Positions 20,563 through 29,611 of a stretch of 64,000 nt of DNA are shown one piece after another; within the stretch, counting starts at the first letter, position 1, and every line of letters starts with the position of its first letter. The notes beneath the pieces are model-generated. The model was not told the DNA's origin. It saw only the letters and a program-made list of their open reading frames with translations, and ran no database searches. Source of the DNA: a bacterium. GTDB lineage: Bacteria > Bacillota > Bacilli > Lactobacillales > Streptococcaceae. The position numbers were made by a program, and so were the translations under genes. Location: NCBI GenBank assembly GCA_905221195.1, contig CAJNCF010000009.1:1-64000 (forward strand), read 5' to 3'.

Positions 20563-20793
20563 TTATAATAATCCTCTAAGCGCTTCTTGCCACAACTGAT
20601 ATAGGCTGATAAAGAAAGAACTCAAAATATAGCCCATTACAATGCTGAAAAAGGCTACTAATAAACGAACTTTTCCTGTATTCTCAGCTGTCACTTTTAA
20701 GACCTTTTCCCATCTAACAAGATTCTTTAAAAGGTAAAAACTCACATAAATAAAGAGCATGTGACTGCTTAGAGTGAATAATAATTGAACCAT
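20563..20793 (-). CDS. DUF1146 family membrane protein (YwzB-like)
   Basis: 76 residues with two predicted membrane helices ([21 protein letters not shown] and [24 protein letters not shown]). Function unknown; the family often sits beside murA, as here (22 bases upstream). The start codon is only six bases from a TATAAT -10 box and has no Shine-Dalgarno sequence, suggesting a leaderless mRNA. Confidence 0.87.
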   Translation of the reverse strand: MVQLLFTLSSHMLFIYVSFYLLKNLVRWEKVLKVTAENTGKVRLLVAFFSIVMGYILSSFFISLYQLWQEALRGLL

Positions 20794-20799
20794 TTGACT

Positions 20800-20808
20800 A
20801 TTATACCA
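20800..20808 (-). promoter_or_regulatory. Extended -10 promoter abutting the DUF1146 start
   Basis: TGG-TATAAT (20808-20800, minus), then six bases (AGTCAA), then the ATG at 20793. The expected transcription start coincides with the A of ATG. No good -35 is visible. Confidence 0.65.
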
Positions 20809-20851
20809 TCTTCTCTGTTTGTGCGCTAGTTTGGAAAACTTCCCTTAAAAA

Positions 20852-21889
20852 CTAGGGATTGTTTTTCAAGTAATCAATTGCATCCTGTAGGGTTTTAACT
20901 GGCACAATTTTCATATCTGTCTTAATTGTTTTGGCTGCTTCCAGAGCTGTTTGGTAGTTGTTTTTAGCATCTGGATGCGCTTTTTGTTCTTCTTCGCTAA
21001 CAGGGTTATCAGGGGCAAAGAAAATCGCAGCACCTTCTCTAGCCGAAGCTACAACTTTCTTATCAACACCTCCAATGTCCCCCACATTGCCATCGCGGTC
21101 AATGGTCCCTGTACCAGCAACGATACGGCCGTTACGAAGGCCTGGGTCAGCTATTTGAGTATAGATGGCCAGACTAAACATGAGACCAGCACTTGGACCG
21201 CCGATACCAGCTGTTGAAAAACGAATTGGGACATCACTAGTTACTTCTGTACGGTCAATCAAACCGATTCCAATTCCATTTTTGCCATTTTCCAAAGTGA
21301 TAATCTTACCTTCTGCAGACTTGGTTTGCCCATCCTCTTCATAGGTGACCTTGACGGAGTCCCCTAGTTTTTGAGAATTGACGTAATCAATCAAATCTTT
21401 GGAACTGTCAAAAGTCTGATCATTGACTGCTGTGACTGTATCAGAGATGTTGAGAATCCCTTTAAAGGTTGAATTATCTGTCACAGTCAAAACATAAACC
21501 CCAAGGTATTTGAGTTCAATATCCTTACCAGCTGTTTTTAGCCCTTGATACTTGGCCATATTTTGCGATGTTTGCATGTAGAATTGATTGATTCGCATAA
21601 ATTCAACATCGGAAGTTCCCCCTGTAGTCTCCTGAGCACTACGAATATCTGTAAAAGGCGTCAACCAGGCATAAATCATATGGGCTAAAGTAGCATGCTG
21701 AACACCAACCGTAACGAATTGATAGGCACCTGCTTCCTTATCTTCTGTATCATTGACTTTAAGGACTTGGCGAATATCTTCCGAACCACCTGGAACCTCT
21801 ATATAGTAGGGCAAGGGCACTACAAATGCCAAGAAAGTCGCTATCAAGGCCGCAATAACGTATAAGGGCCATCTAATCTTTTTTTTCAT
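20852..21889 (-). CDS. sepM: SepM-family PDZ and Lon-type serine protease
   Basis: 345 residues. An N-terminal membrane anchor ([21 protein letters not shown]), a PDZ domain (about 135-205, [24 protein letters not shown] region) and a C-terminal Lon-like S16 domain with the Ser in [13 protein letters not shown] and the Lys in [11 protein letters not shown]. In S. mutans SepM trims the competence peptide outside the cell; the substrate here is unknown. It overlaps coaD by 17 bases and is the last gene of the rsmD-coaD-sepM set. Confidence 0.92.
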   Translation of the reverse strand: MKKKIRWPLYVIAALIATFLAFVVPLPYYIEVPGGSEDIRQVLKVNDTEDKEAGAYQFVTVGVQHATLAHMIYAWLTPFTDIRSAQETTGGTSDVEFMRINQFYMQTSQNMAKYQGLKTAGKDIELKYLGVYVLTVTDNSTFKGILNISDTVTAVNDQTFDSSKDLIDYVNSQKLGDSVKVTYEEDGQTKSAEGKIITLENGKNGIGIGLIDRTEVTSDVPIRFSTAGIGGPSAGLMFSLAIYTQIADPGLRNGRIVAGTGTIDRDGNVGDIGGVDKKVVASAREGAAIFFAPDNPVSEEEQKAHPDAKNNYQTALEAAKTIKTDMKIVPVKTLQDAIDYLKNNP

Positions 21890-22361
21890 TTCTTATTTCC
21901 TCCAAAATACTCTCGGGAACATAACAGGCAACATCCTGACCAAACTTCAAAAGCTCTCTAACGCCTGATGAACTGATATAGAGATGTTCAGGTCGGCTAT
22001 GTAAATAAATAGTCTCTATATTAGGAGACAGCTGATGGTTGTAGTAATCAAAACTGGCTTCATATTGCAAATCCGTTGCATTTCTCAAACCCCGCACTAG
22101 GCAAGTAGCCTCCAGTCTTTTTGCAACATCAACCACCAATTCATCATGAGAAGACACAACTTCAACATTTCCCAAATATTTCACAGCCTTTTCTAGTCCC
22201 CGTTTCCGATTTTCGATGGTGAGAAATCCTTGTTTGTGAGGATTAAAAAAAATACCCACATAGAGCTTATCAAAGAGTTTGCTAGCCCTCTCAATCATAT
22301 CCAAATGCCCATTTGTCATCGGATCAAATGAACCTGTGAATAAACCAATCTTATCTGACAT
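21873..22361 (-). CDS. coaD: Phosphopantetheine adenylyltransferase
   Basis: 162 residues. It makes dephospho-CoA from phosphopantetheine and ATP. Nucleotidyltransferase motifs: [14 protein letters not shown] (T/HxGH) near residue 8 and [14 protein letters not shown] (ISSS signature) near 127. It overlaps rsmD by 11 bases; the rsmD-coaD pairing is conserved in Gram-positives. Confidence 0.97.
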   Translation of the reverse strand: MSDKIGLFTGSFDPMTNGHLDMIERASKLFDKLYVGIFFNPHKQGFLTIENRKRGLEKAVKYLGNVEVVSSHDELVVDVAKRLEATCLVRGLRNATDLQYEASFDYYNHQLSPNIETIYLHSRPEHLYISSSGVRELLKFGQDVACYVPESILEEIRNEKKD

Positions 22362-22890
22362 ACACTGTCACCTTACTAATTCCATAAATTTTTTCCTTCC
22401 AGATGCCCAGGCAGGCAATTTCTTCTGGAAGTTCCACGGCTTTATCCGTCTCACACACGACCATGACATCCTCAGACAAAAGCTCTCTTTCAGCCATTTT
22501 TTCAATATCTGCTACGATTTGTTCCTTGGCATAGGGAGGGTCTAAGAAAATGAGGTCGAAGGGTCCAGACACCTGCTCCAAGGCTCTTTCCGCCTCCATC
22601 TTGAGGAGTTGAAATTTTCCAACTTCCTTGGTCATCTGGATATTTTCAGCCACGATTGCCTGAGCCTTACGGTCTCGCTCTACCAAAACAGCGCTGGACA
22701 TGCCACGCGAAACTGCCTCTATAGATAAACCACCACTACCTGCATAAAGGTCCAAGACTCGTCCCCCTTCAAAATAGGGACCAATCATATTAAAAATGGC
22801 TCCCCTAACCTTATCCGAAGTGGGTCTTGTTGTCTTTCCTTCTAACGTCTTGAGGGGGCGTCCCCCATAGATTCCTGATACGATTTTCAT
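22351..22890 (-). CDS. rsmD: 16S rRNA m2G966 methyltransferase
   Basis: 179 residues. It methylates guanine 966 of 16S rRNA using SAM. SAM-binding [19 protein letters not shown] and the catalytic [10 protein letters not shown] (DPPY) are clear, and the N-terminal [24 protein letters not shown] is diagnostic. The ATG at 22890 follows a TATAAT by seven bases with no Shine-Dalgarno site. Confidence 0.96.
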   Translation of the reverse strand: MKIVSGIYGGRPLKTLEGKTTRPTSDKVRGAIFNMIGPYFEGGRVLDLYAGSGGLSIEAVSRGMSSAVLVERDRKAQAIVAENIQMTKEVGKFQLLKMEAERALEQVSGPFDLIFLDPPYAKEQIVADIEKMAERELLSEDVMVVCETDKAVELPEEIACLGIWKEKIYGISKVTVYVR

Positions 22891-22897
22891 ACCGTTT

Positions 22898-22906
22898 ATT
22901 ATACCA
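22898..22906 (-). promoter_or_regulatory. Extended -10 promoter abutting the rsmD start
   Basis: TGG-TATAAT (22906-22898, minus), then seven bases and ATG at 22890. It predicts a transcript starting at or one base before the start codon. Confidence 0.65.
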
Positions 22907-22925
22907 AATTATAGGCAAAAAGAGA

Positions 22926-22950
22926 AAGAAAACCGAACCTTGCGGTTCGA
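22926..22950 (-). terminator. Terminator of asnA
   Basis: On the minus strand CGAACC, loop GCAA, GGTTCG, then GTTTTCTTTCTC. The tetraloop hairpin lies five bases after the asnA stop. Confidence 0.8.
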
Positions 22951-22954
22951 TTCT

Positions 22955-23947
22955 CTACAAAATATTTTCGTAAGTATCGCGAACTTCTTGAGGCCAAACA
23001 CTTGTTTGCACTTCTCCGATATGTTTCTTGCGAAGTAGGAACATGGCCATACGAGATTGTCCAATTCCTCCACCGATTGTCAATGGGAATAGACCATTCA
23101 ACAAAGCCTTGTGCCATTCCAATTCCAAGCGGTCTTCATCACCTGTGATTTCTACCTGACGGCGAAGGGTTTCTTCATCTACACGAATCCCCATAGAAGA
23201 CAACTCAAAGGCTCCACCTAGAGACTCATTCCAGACAAGAATATCGCCATTTAGACCCTTGTAGCCATTTTCAGACTCACTTGTCCAGTCATCATAGTCT
23301 GGTGCGCGTCCATCGTGTGGTTTACCATCTGGCAACTCGCCACCGATACCAATCAGGAAGACAGCTCCGAATTCTTTACAGATCGCATTTTCACGTTCTT
23401 TTGGAGTCAAGTCTGGGTAGCGTTCTACCAACTCTTCTGTATGGATAAAGGTGATTTGTTTTGGCAAGATAGACTCGATGTCATAGCGAGCTTCAACAGC
23501 TAGTTCTGTCAAACGAATGGCCTTGTAAATCTTCTCAACTGTTTCTTTTAGGTAAGCAATGTTGCGTTGACCATTTGGAATGACCTTTTCCCAGTCCCAC
23601 TGATCCACAAAGACAGAGTGGGTTGCATCCAGCGAGTCTTCGTCTGGACGAAGGGCCTTCATGTGGACGAACAGACCTTCACCCTCACCGAAACCAAAGC
23701 GAGCCAGGGTATGACGTTTCCATTTAGCAAGTGAGTGCACCACTTCATAGGTTTCATCAGGAATCTGCAAAACCTTGACAGATACTGGATTTTCCACACC
23801 AGACAGGTTATCCTGCATCCCGTCACCGACCTTGCTCAAGATAGGACCTTGAACTTCGACAACTTCTAGCTTGTCTTTCAAATACTGGGTAAAAGTGTTT
23901 TTAACAAAGGAAATTTCTTCTTGTTGATGGATAAAACTTTTCTTCAT
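22955..23947 (-). CDS. asnA: Aspartate-ammonia ligase (asparagine synthetase A)
   Basis: 330 residues. It makes asparagine from aspartate, ammonia and ATP in the cytosol; class-II tRNA-synthetase-like fold. Diagnostic stretches: [23 protein letters not shown] near the start and [23 protein letters not shown] near the end. RBS GAGGAG upstream. Single gene with its own terminator. Confidence 0.97.
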   Translation of the reverse strand: MKKSFIHQQEEISFVKNTFTQYLKDKLEVVEVQGPILSKVGDGMQDNLSGVENPVSVKVLQIPDETYEVVHSLAKWKRHTLARFGFGEGEGLFVHMKALRPDEDSLDATHSVFVDQWDWEKVIPNGQRNIAYLKETVEKIYKAIRLTELAVEARYDIESILPKQITFIHTEELVERYPDLTPKERENAICKEFGAVFLIGIGGELPDGKPHDGRAPDYDDWTSESENGYKGLNGDILVWNESLGGAFELSSMGIRVDEETLRRQVEITGDEDRLELEWHKALLNGLFPLTIGGGIGQSRMAMFLLRKKHIGEVQTSVWPQEVRDTYENIL

Positions 23948-24013
23948 AAACTACTCCTCAAAAATTTAATTAAAAGCATTATACAACTATTTCCAAGAAA
24001 AGAAAAGAGAAAA

Positions 24014-24048
24014 TTTAAAAAAATCAGTGTCACTCAAAACACTGATTT
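24014..24048 (-). terminator. Terminator of the Bax-inhibitor-like gene
   Basis: AAATCAGTGT and ACACTGATTT form a ten-base-pair stem around an eight-base loop; seven Ts follow on the minus strand. Confidence 0.9.
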
Positions 24049-24058
24049 CATAGACCTT

Positions 24059-24742
24059 TTAATCATTGCGACCAAAGATACGTAAAATACTTAGGAAGAG
24101 ATTGATAAAATCAAGATAGATACTGAGAGCCATTGACACAACCCAACCTGTCGCTACACGACCTTGCGATTGTTCATAAGCATAGCGAATTCTTTGGTTG
24201 TCCCAAGCAATCAGCCCAGAAAAGACCAAAACCATGGCTACGCTGATCATATAATCAAAGAAACCGCTAGCCAAGAAAATATTAACTACCATGGCAATAA
24301 TCAATCCGATTAGAGCTGCCATCATTGCTCGACCAATCCCACTCAAGTCTTTCTTGGTAAAGATACCAACTGCCGCCATGACAAAGAAGAGAAGGGCGCT
24401 CGACACAAAGGCAGATAAAACTGTACCTGGAGTATAGAAGGCTACCACAAAACTAAGGGTAAAGCCGTTTAATACTGAGTAAAGTAAAAATACTGGAAGA
24501 GCAGCTGGACTATTCTTTGAAGCCATACTGCTGGCAACAAAGACCAGAGCTAGCTCTGCAAAGGTTGCAATGGTCAACCAGAGACGCCCCTGCATCAAAA
24601 AGTAAACCAACTGAGACTGAAAGACCGTCAACATAAGACCTGATACCAAAGCGGATAGTCCGATTCCCAGACCAACAAAGGCATAGACCTTAGCGTAAAA
24701 TTGATTGAGACCTGCTCGGTCGTGAATAATAGTGTGATTCAT
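24059..24742 (-). CDS. Bax inhibitor-1/YccA family membrane protein
   Basis: 227 residues with seven predicted membrane helices and the family ending SIYLDFINLFLSILRIFGRND. The first residues (RAGLNQFYAKVYAFVGLGIGLSALVSG) match the YccA/YbhL group. Related BsYetJ is a pH-sensitive calcium leak channel; the role here is not known. Single gene. Confidence 0.9.
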   Translation of the reverse strand: MNHTIIHDRAGLNQFYAKVYAFVGLGIGLSALVSGLMLTVFQSQLVYFLMQGRLWLTIATFAELALVFVASSMASKNSPAALPVFLLYSVLNGFTLSFVVAFYTPGTVLSAFVSSALLFFVMAAVGIFTKKDLSGIGRAMMAALIGLIIAMVVNIFLASGFFDYMISVAMVLVFSGLIAWDNQRIRYAYEQSQGRVATGWVVSMALSIYLDFINLFLSILRIFGRND

Positions 24743-24796
24743 CTTTTCTCCTTTTCTATGAACATCTTTCCTTGATTATAACAAAGAAAGTTAAAA

Positions 24797-25537
24797 TTAG
24801 CTTAAATGGAAAATCAAAATACCTGCTGCAACTGCAACATTCAGACTCTCGGCCTGACCCTTCATGCTAATATGGACCAACTGATCTGCACTTTCAGCCA
24901 TGAGGGAACTAATTCCTTGACCCTCATTCCCCATAACCAAGACAAACTGATCTAAATGAGGCAAGTCACGATAGTCTTTAGAATCCTTGGAAAGAGTGGT
25001 CGCTAGGACTGAAATACCTGCCTTTTTAGCTTCCTCAAGAAGCGTTTGACTAGACATTCGATAAATGGGCAGATGAAAATGACTGCCTTGCATAGAACGG
25101 AGGGTCTTAAGACTATATATGTCTGCTGACTTATCTGAAACAATCACTCCTGTAAAGCCTGCTGCATCCGCAGTCCGAATGATGGTTCCTACATTACCAG
25201 GATCTTGCACATCTTCCAAAAACAAGAACTTACCCTGACTAAAATCAGCTTGCCCTATTTCTTCTTTTTGAACCACGGCAACAATTCCCTGTGGAGTCTG
25301 AGAATCTGCCAAATCTAGCAAAATATCCTCTGACACCCAGACAGTTTGCGGAAAAGCAGCTAACTGATCTCGGTAACTTTCTAGGGCAAAGATTTTCTCA
25401 ATCGTCACTCCAGCTTGAACAGCTTCTTCAAACAAGTGCCAGCCTTCAATCAAATAGGCAGACTTGCGGTATTTTTTTTGGTGTAATTTCTTGGCATTTT
25501 TTACCACAGAATTGGCTTTTGAGGTTATAATAGTCAT
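24797..25537 (-). CDS. TrmH/SpoU-family RNA 2'-O-methyltransferase
   Basis: 246 residues. An N-terminal substrate-binding domain (SKANSVVKNAKKLHQKKYRKSAYLIEGWHL) is followed by the SPOUT knot with FLEDVQDPGNVGTIIRTADAAG, VMGNEGQGIS and AESLNVAVAAGILIF, the three SpoU motifs. The substrate (rRNA or tRNA) is unknown. The start is set at 25537; an in-frame ATG at 25555 lies upstream of the -10 box and cannot be on the transcript. Divergent from acyP. Confidence 0.93.
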   Translation of the reverse strand: MTIITSKANSVVKNAKKLHQKKYRKSAYLIEGWHLFEEAVQAGVTIEKIFALESYRDQLAAFPQTVWVSEDILLDLADSQTPQGIVAVVQKEEIGQADFSQGKFLFLEDVQDPGNVGTIIRTADAAGFTGVIVSDKSADIYSLKTLRSMQGSHFHLPIYRMSSQTLLEEAKKAGISVLATTLSKDSKDYRDLPHLDQFVLVMGNEGQGISSLMAESADQLVHISMKGQAESLNVAVAAGILIFHLS

Positions 25538-25543
25538 AGAAAT

Positions 25544-25552
25544 ATTATAACA
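25544..25552 (-). promoter_or_regulatory. Extended -10 promoter abutting the TrmH-family start
   Basis: TGT-TATAAT (25552-25544, minus), then six bases (ATTTCT), then ATG at 25537. Same spacing as at DUF1146. A separate TATAAT on the plus strand at 25526-25531 may serve acyP. Confidence 0.62.
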
Positions 25553-25570
25553 CAATCAAAGGGGTTTGGT

Positions 25571-25849
25571 ATGCAAAAGGTTAGAATGATTGCGCAAGGT
25601 AGAGTGCAGGGAGTTGGATTTCGTTGGGGAGTTTGTAGCCTTGCTCTTGAAATTGGTGGCATCACGGGCCGAGTATGGAATAACGACGATGGCACAGTGG
25701 AAATCTTAGCTCAAGCAGACTCATCTGCTACCATGGCGAAATTTATCCAAGAAATCCGAAAAGGACCCACACCTTTTTCAAAAGTCAGCTACTTAGATGT
25801 CCAACTGAGCAACTTCCCTCCCTACCCTGACTTCAAAATTGCAAATTAG
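25571..25849 (+). CDS. acyP: Acylphosphatase
   Basis: 92 residues. It hydrolyses carboxyl-phosphate bonds such as acetyl phosphate. The active-site motif GRVQGVGFRWGV (Arg and the following Asn in RVWNNDDGTVEI) is intact. Start preceded by AAAGGGG. It is transcribed away from the methyltransferase and lies 78 bases before yidC1. Confidence 0.96.
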   Translation: MQKVRMIAQGRVQGVGFRWGVCSLALEIGGITGRVWNNDDGTVEILAQADSSATMAKFIQEIRKGPTPFSKVSYLDVQLSNFPPYPDFKIAN

Positions 25850-25927
25850 GTCTCTAGAACTATTGTATATTTTGTAAAAAAACAGTAGAATAGAAAGGTA
25901 TAATTTTTTAAAGAAGGAATAAAAACA

Positions 25928-26854
25928 GTGAAATCTATTAAACGTTTTGCACTCTCGGCTATGGGAGTGGCTATATTGCTTGTCTTGACTGGCTGTGTTA
26001 GCGTCGATAAAGCAACAGGAGAACCCACAGGATTTATTTGGAATACTTTCGGAGCGCCTATGGCTGAAGCTATCAAGTACTTCGCTACTGATAAAGAGCT
26101 AGGATTTGGTATGGCTATCATTATCGTAACTATTATCGTGCGCTTGATTATCTTGCCACTTGGTATCTACCAATCATGGAAGGCGACACTTCACTCTGAA
26201 AAGATGAACGCCCTCAAGCACGTCCTCGAGCCACACCAAACTCGTCTCAAAGAAGCAACAACTCAAGAAGAAAAACTAGAAGCTCAACAAGCTCTCTTTG
26301 CCGCTCAAAAAGAACACGGCATCAGCATGTTTGGTGGTGTAGGATGTTTCCCTATCCTCCTTCAAATGCCTTTCTTCTCTGCAATTTACTTTGCTGCCCA
26401 ACATACTGAAGGGGTTGCTCAAGCAAGCTACCTAGGCATTCCTCTAGGTTCTCCAAGTATGATGTTGGTTGCCTTCGCTGGTGTCCTTTACTATCTTCAA
26501 TCACTCCTTTCACTTCACGGAGTAGAAGATGAAACGCAAAGAGATCAAATCAAGAAAATGGCTTACGTGAGCCCAATCACGATTGTCGTCTTCTCCCTCA
26601 TTTCACCAGCCAGTGTCACACTTTACTGGGTTGTCGGTGGTTTCATGATGATTCTCCAACAGTTTATCGTCAACTATATCGTTCGTCCAAAACTTCGCAA
26701 AAAAGTCCGTGAAGAATTGGCGAAGAACCCACCAAAAGCAAGTGCTTTCTCAACAGCAAACGGACGAAAAGACGTGACCCCTGAACAACCAACTGCTATC
26801 ACAAGCAAGAAAAAACACAAAAATCGCAACGCTGGAAAACAACGTTCGAGATAA
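25928..26854 (+). CDS. yidC1: Membrane protein insertase YidC1 (lipoprotein form)
   Basis: 308 residues. Starts with GTG (RBS AAGGA). Signal peptide with lipobox VLTGC (C23), then the YidC/Oxa1 core of five helices: FGMAIIIVTIIVRLIILPLGIYQSWKA carries the conserved arginine in the hydrophilic groove, and CFPILLQMPFFSAIYFAAQ follows. The basic tail KKKHKNRNAGKQRSR probably contacts the ribosome. Gram-positives normally have a second paralogue elsewhere. Co-directional with acyP. Confidence 0.95.
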   Translation: MKSIKRFALSAMGVAILLVLTGCVSVDKATGEPTGFIWNTFGAPMAEAIKYFATDKELGFGMAIIIVTIIVRLIILPLGIYQSWKATLHSEKMNALKHVLEPHQTRLKEATTQEEKLEAQQALFAAQKEHGISMFGGVGCFPILLQMPFFSAIYFAAQHTEGVAQASYLGIPLGSPSMMLVAFAGVLYYLQSLLSLHGVEDETQRDQIKKMAYVSPITIVVFSLISPASVTLYWVVGGFMMILQQFIVNYIVRPKLRKKVREELAKNPPKASAFSTANGRKDVTPEQPTAITSKKKHKNRNAGKQRSR

Positions 26855-26862
26855 GAAGAAAA

Positions 26863-26891
26863 AGGCTTAGCTAGTTTGCTAAGTCTTTTTG
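26863..26891 (+). terminator. Terminator of yidC1
   Basis: AGGCTTAGC (26863-26871) pairs with GCTAAGTCT (26878-26886), followed by five Ts. Confidence 0.88.
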
Positions 26892-27076
26892 CGATATCAA
26901 AAAAAGGAAAAACACTGATTAATAAGAAGCAAAACGTACCCACTAAAGCTTTACAAAGTTAGACAAAGCCTTGTTTTGAATCCCCATATGAAATCTATGT
27001 AGTCAGTAAGACTCTTAGAAAGATATGACGCTCGCATCGTTTAAAAATGCCCCATAAACGAACAGTCCTCGCATGA

Positions 27077-28165
27077 CTATGATTTAATACACTTCACAGT
27101 TATTAAAACTTCTGCTCCCTCGTCTCTATTTCTAAGCTCAACTCGGCCTTTGTGTAGTTTTGCAACTCTACATACAAAACTAAGCCCAATACCATAATGT
27201 TGCTCTTTATACGATCTAGCTTTATCCATACGATAAAAGAGCTTCCCAAAATTAGTTAAAACTTCATCTGGAAATTCAGAGCCATTATTCCATATACCTA
27301 TTTTCAATTCCTTTCCCTCTTGCTCTACTCTAATTTTAATTTTAGGATTCTGTTTATCGGCGTATTCCAAAGCATTTGTTAAAATATTTTGTATTGCACG
27401 AATCAGAAGAGATGGATTTATATAATAGTTTTCAGTTCCTTTCACATTTTGTTCAAAAGAAAACTTCATCTGATTTTTTATCAAAAAAGAGACTTCTTTC
27501 TCTAATTCATTGATAAAATCTGAAGAGGAATACTCCGTCCAACCTGTCTCATCATCATAATAGGTTTTGGAATAGTGAATCAATTGATTGAAATAATCTA
27601 GTAACTGTTGACTAGCTCTTTCTATATCTGCTAAGCATTCTTGAGATTGGTCGTTTTCAGTTATCGCCTGCAAAAATTCCACATTCCCCCTAATAATGGT
27701 TAAGGGAGTTTTTAAATCATGAGAAGCTGCTGAAACCTGAAACATCAAATCTTCTTTCTGTTCTTTCTCATCAATTATTAATTGTCGAATTCTATCTTGC
27801 ATCACAATAATCCGATTTCCTGTCTCACGAAATTCTTTAACCGTTAATCTTTCTGTACATTCCCTCTCTAACCATATACTATTTTCATAAATCAAATTCA
27901 TTTCATAACTCAGTTTTTTCAACAATTTTCCAATGTGATAACTTATTAGAATAATCAATAAAACACAAATATATATCCATGATGATACATTGAAAAAGAT
28001 TGATAGAACACTACTATTGTTTAGAGGTTTCCCATCTTCATTTATTTGTATAGATACTGAAGCTAAGGGAATAATATAGGCCATTAGTAAGCCAAGACTA
28101 AACTGCCAAATAATTCTCCAACAGGTTTCTCGAATTAATTGTCTAAAACTTTTGATTCTACCCAT
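27077..28165 (-). CDS. Sensor histidine kinase of an ABC-linked two-component system
   Basis: 362 residues. Two membrane helices near the N-terminus (about 17-37 and 62-77) frame a short outer loop of about 25 residues, the small-loop type that often senses through a partner ABC transporter. HisKA H-box SAASHDLKTPLTIIRGN (H149), N-box IQNILTNALEYADK, G2 HYGIGLSF. The G1 box reads IWNNGSEF rather than DNG. It overlaps the response regulator by 31 bases. The trigger is unknown; by context, an antimicrobial peptide is plausible. Confidence 0.9.
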   Translation of the reverse strand: MGRIKSFRQLIRETCWRIIWQFSLGLLMAYIIPLASVSIQINEDGKPLNNSSVLSIFFNVSSWIYICVLLIILISYHIGKLLKKLSYEMNLIYENSIWLERECTERLTVKEFRETGNRIIVMQDRIRQLIIDEKEQKEDLMFQVSAASHDLKTPLTIIRGNVEFLQAITENDQSQECLADIERASQQLLDYFNQLIHYSKTYYDDETGWTEYSSSDFINELEKEVSFLIKNQMKFSFEQNVKGTENYYINPSLLIRAIQNILTNALEYADKQNPKIKIRVEQEGKELKIGIWNNGSEFPDEVLTNFGKLFYRMDKARSYKEQHYGIGLSFVCRVAKLHKGRVELRNRDEGAEVLITVKCIKS

Positions 28166-28821
28166 TGATATCCTCCACCGTACAAGGTTTTAATTGGATT
28201 TAATTGATAAGGTTTCAGCTTTTGACGAATTTGATAAATATACTCTGAAACCGAACGTAAAAGAGCTTCGGAACTTTGTGGATATAGATAATTATAAATT
28301 TCCTCTATAGAATATATTTTACTTGGGTTGCTTGCCAAAAGATTCACTATGTCAAATTCCCTCCTTGTCAGAGCAATCTTATCATCGTTTACAAATAGTT
28401 CCTTACTATCCGTATATAGTATAAGCTTCCCAATCTTTATTTGATGAACATTTCCTTTAGTCCTTTCTTCACGACGTAAGTGCATTTTAACACGTGCTAA
28501 CAATTCTTGCATACTAAAGGGCTTCATAATATAATCATCAGCACCTGCATTGATTCCAGCTACTAAATCTTCATCCATATCCTTGGCAGTTATAAAACAG
28601 ATAGGAACAGTTATCTGCTCGCGAATCATCTGACAGATTTCTAAACCACTAACAGGCATCATAATATCTAATAAAATCAAGTCAAATCCTGTAAAATCAC
28701 AAAGATCAATCTCTTCTATCTTATTTCGTATGACTACTTCATATTTTTCATATTCTAGTACTTTTTTTATTAGGCGAAGAATAGCAAGATCATCATCTAC
28801 CACCAAAATTTTATAAGCCAT
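28135..28821 (-). CDS. OmpR-family response regulator
   Basis: 228 residues. Receiver domain with VVDDD (9-11), phospho-acceptor D52 in LILLDIMMP, FITAKD and MKPFSMQEL; then a winged-helix DNA-binding domain (about 130-225; LTRREFDIVNLLASNPSKIYSIEEIYNYLY). It follows the second permease by 61 bases and overlaps the kinase, so it is probably co-transcribed with the ABC exporter and may autoregulate it. Confidence 0.93.
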   Translation of the reverse strand: MAYKILVVDDDLAILRLIKKVLEYEKYEVVIRNKIEEIDLCDFTGFDLILLDIMMPVSGLEICQMIREQITVPICFITAKDMDEDLVAGINAGADDYIMKPFSMQELLARVKMHLRREERTKGNVHQIKIGKLILYTDSKELFVNDDKIALTRREFDIVNLLASNPSKIYSIEEIYNYLYPQSSEALLRSVSEYIYQIRQKLKPYQLNPIKTLYGGGYQWVESKVLDN

Positions 28822-28882
28822 AACTCACCCTCCTAACTATATTATAGCACTAACCGAGAAAAAGACAGGATATCCCCTGTCT

Positions 28883-29611
28883 TTAGCCTACATTTCTTCC
28901 TATAAGTATCAGTGTAGCAAATAGAAAAACAATTAATAACCAAACTATTTGTATCCCTAAGCCTTGCCACACTGGATAATAAAGAGACACTGGATAGGTA
29001 TAAAAACAATTCATACTAGCCAGTAATGGTAAATTTCTAAAAAAAGAACTGAATTGTAATAACATTTGTCCCAACCCCAATAAAAGGGATAAACTGCTTC
29101 CCAAAATTAAGATAAAAGACTGGGAAATAAATACAAAAATACCACTTAAAAGAGAGAAGGTTAGAATAGAAATACAAGCTGGAAATAGAATTGTTAGAAC
29201 ATGTTTAATATTACTCAAAAGATTGATGTTGTAGTACCCTTGGGCGATTAGTATGCATAATGATATTACAGCAACCAATAATACAATTTCCATACATAAT
29301 AGAATAGCTAGTTTACAGATTATAAATTTCAAACGATTTGGACATGTAAGAAAACTGGTACGAAGGCTAGAACCTGTAAATTCTTGACCTATAAATAGAA
29401 CCGCTAGACTAACGAAACCTGCCTGTCCTAAATAGAGACTTTGCAGTAGCTGTTCCAAAACAAACTGTAGGGTCAACTGGTCTGGCTTACTATTTAAAAA
29501 AATAACCATCGCCGGAACACACAGTAACATAGCACCTATAATCAACCAGTGCCAAGGATTCATCATAAACTTGAGATACTCACTTTTAAGTTGCTCTTTC
29601 AACTTATTCAC
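28883..29611 (-). CDS. ABC exporter permease subunit 2 (peptide-resistance or lantibiotic-immunity type)
   Basis: 242 residues, about six membrane helices, ABC-2/LanG-like architecture. It shares with its upstream partner an N-terminal LK-EYLK amphipathic start and a cytosolic motif (GSSLRTSFLTCPNR here, GSAIRTSLLSITNR in the partner), so the two arose by duplication and probably form a heterodimer. Function by homology class: expulsion of membrane-acting peptides or drugs. It overlaps the upstream gene by eight bases. Confidence 0.8.
   Translation of the reverse strand: MNKLKEQLKSEYLKFMMNPWHWLIIGAMLLCVPAMVIFLNSKPDQLTLQFVLEQLLQSLYLGQAGFVSLAVLFIGQEFTGSSLRTSFLTCPNRLKFIICKLAILLCMEIVLLVAVISLCILIAQGYYNINLLSNIKHVLTILFPACISILTFSLLSGIFVFISQSFILILGSSLSLLLGLGQMLLQFSSFFRNLPLLASMNCFYTYPVSLYYPVWQGLGIQIVWLLIVFLFATLILIGRNVG

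Noticed and set aside
26890..27076. Possible mobile-element remnant between yidC1 and the histidine kinase
   Set aside because: The 190 bases show no inverted repeats, BOX core or coding signal that I can support.
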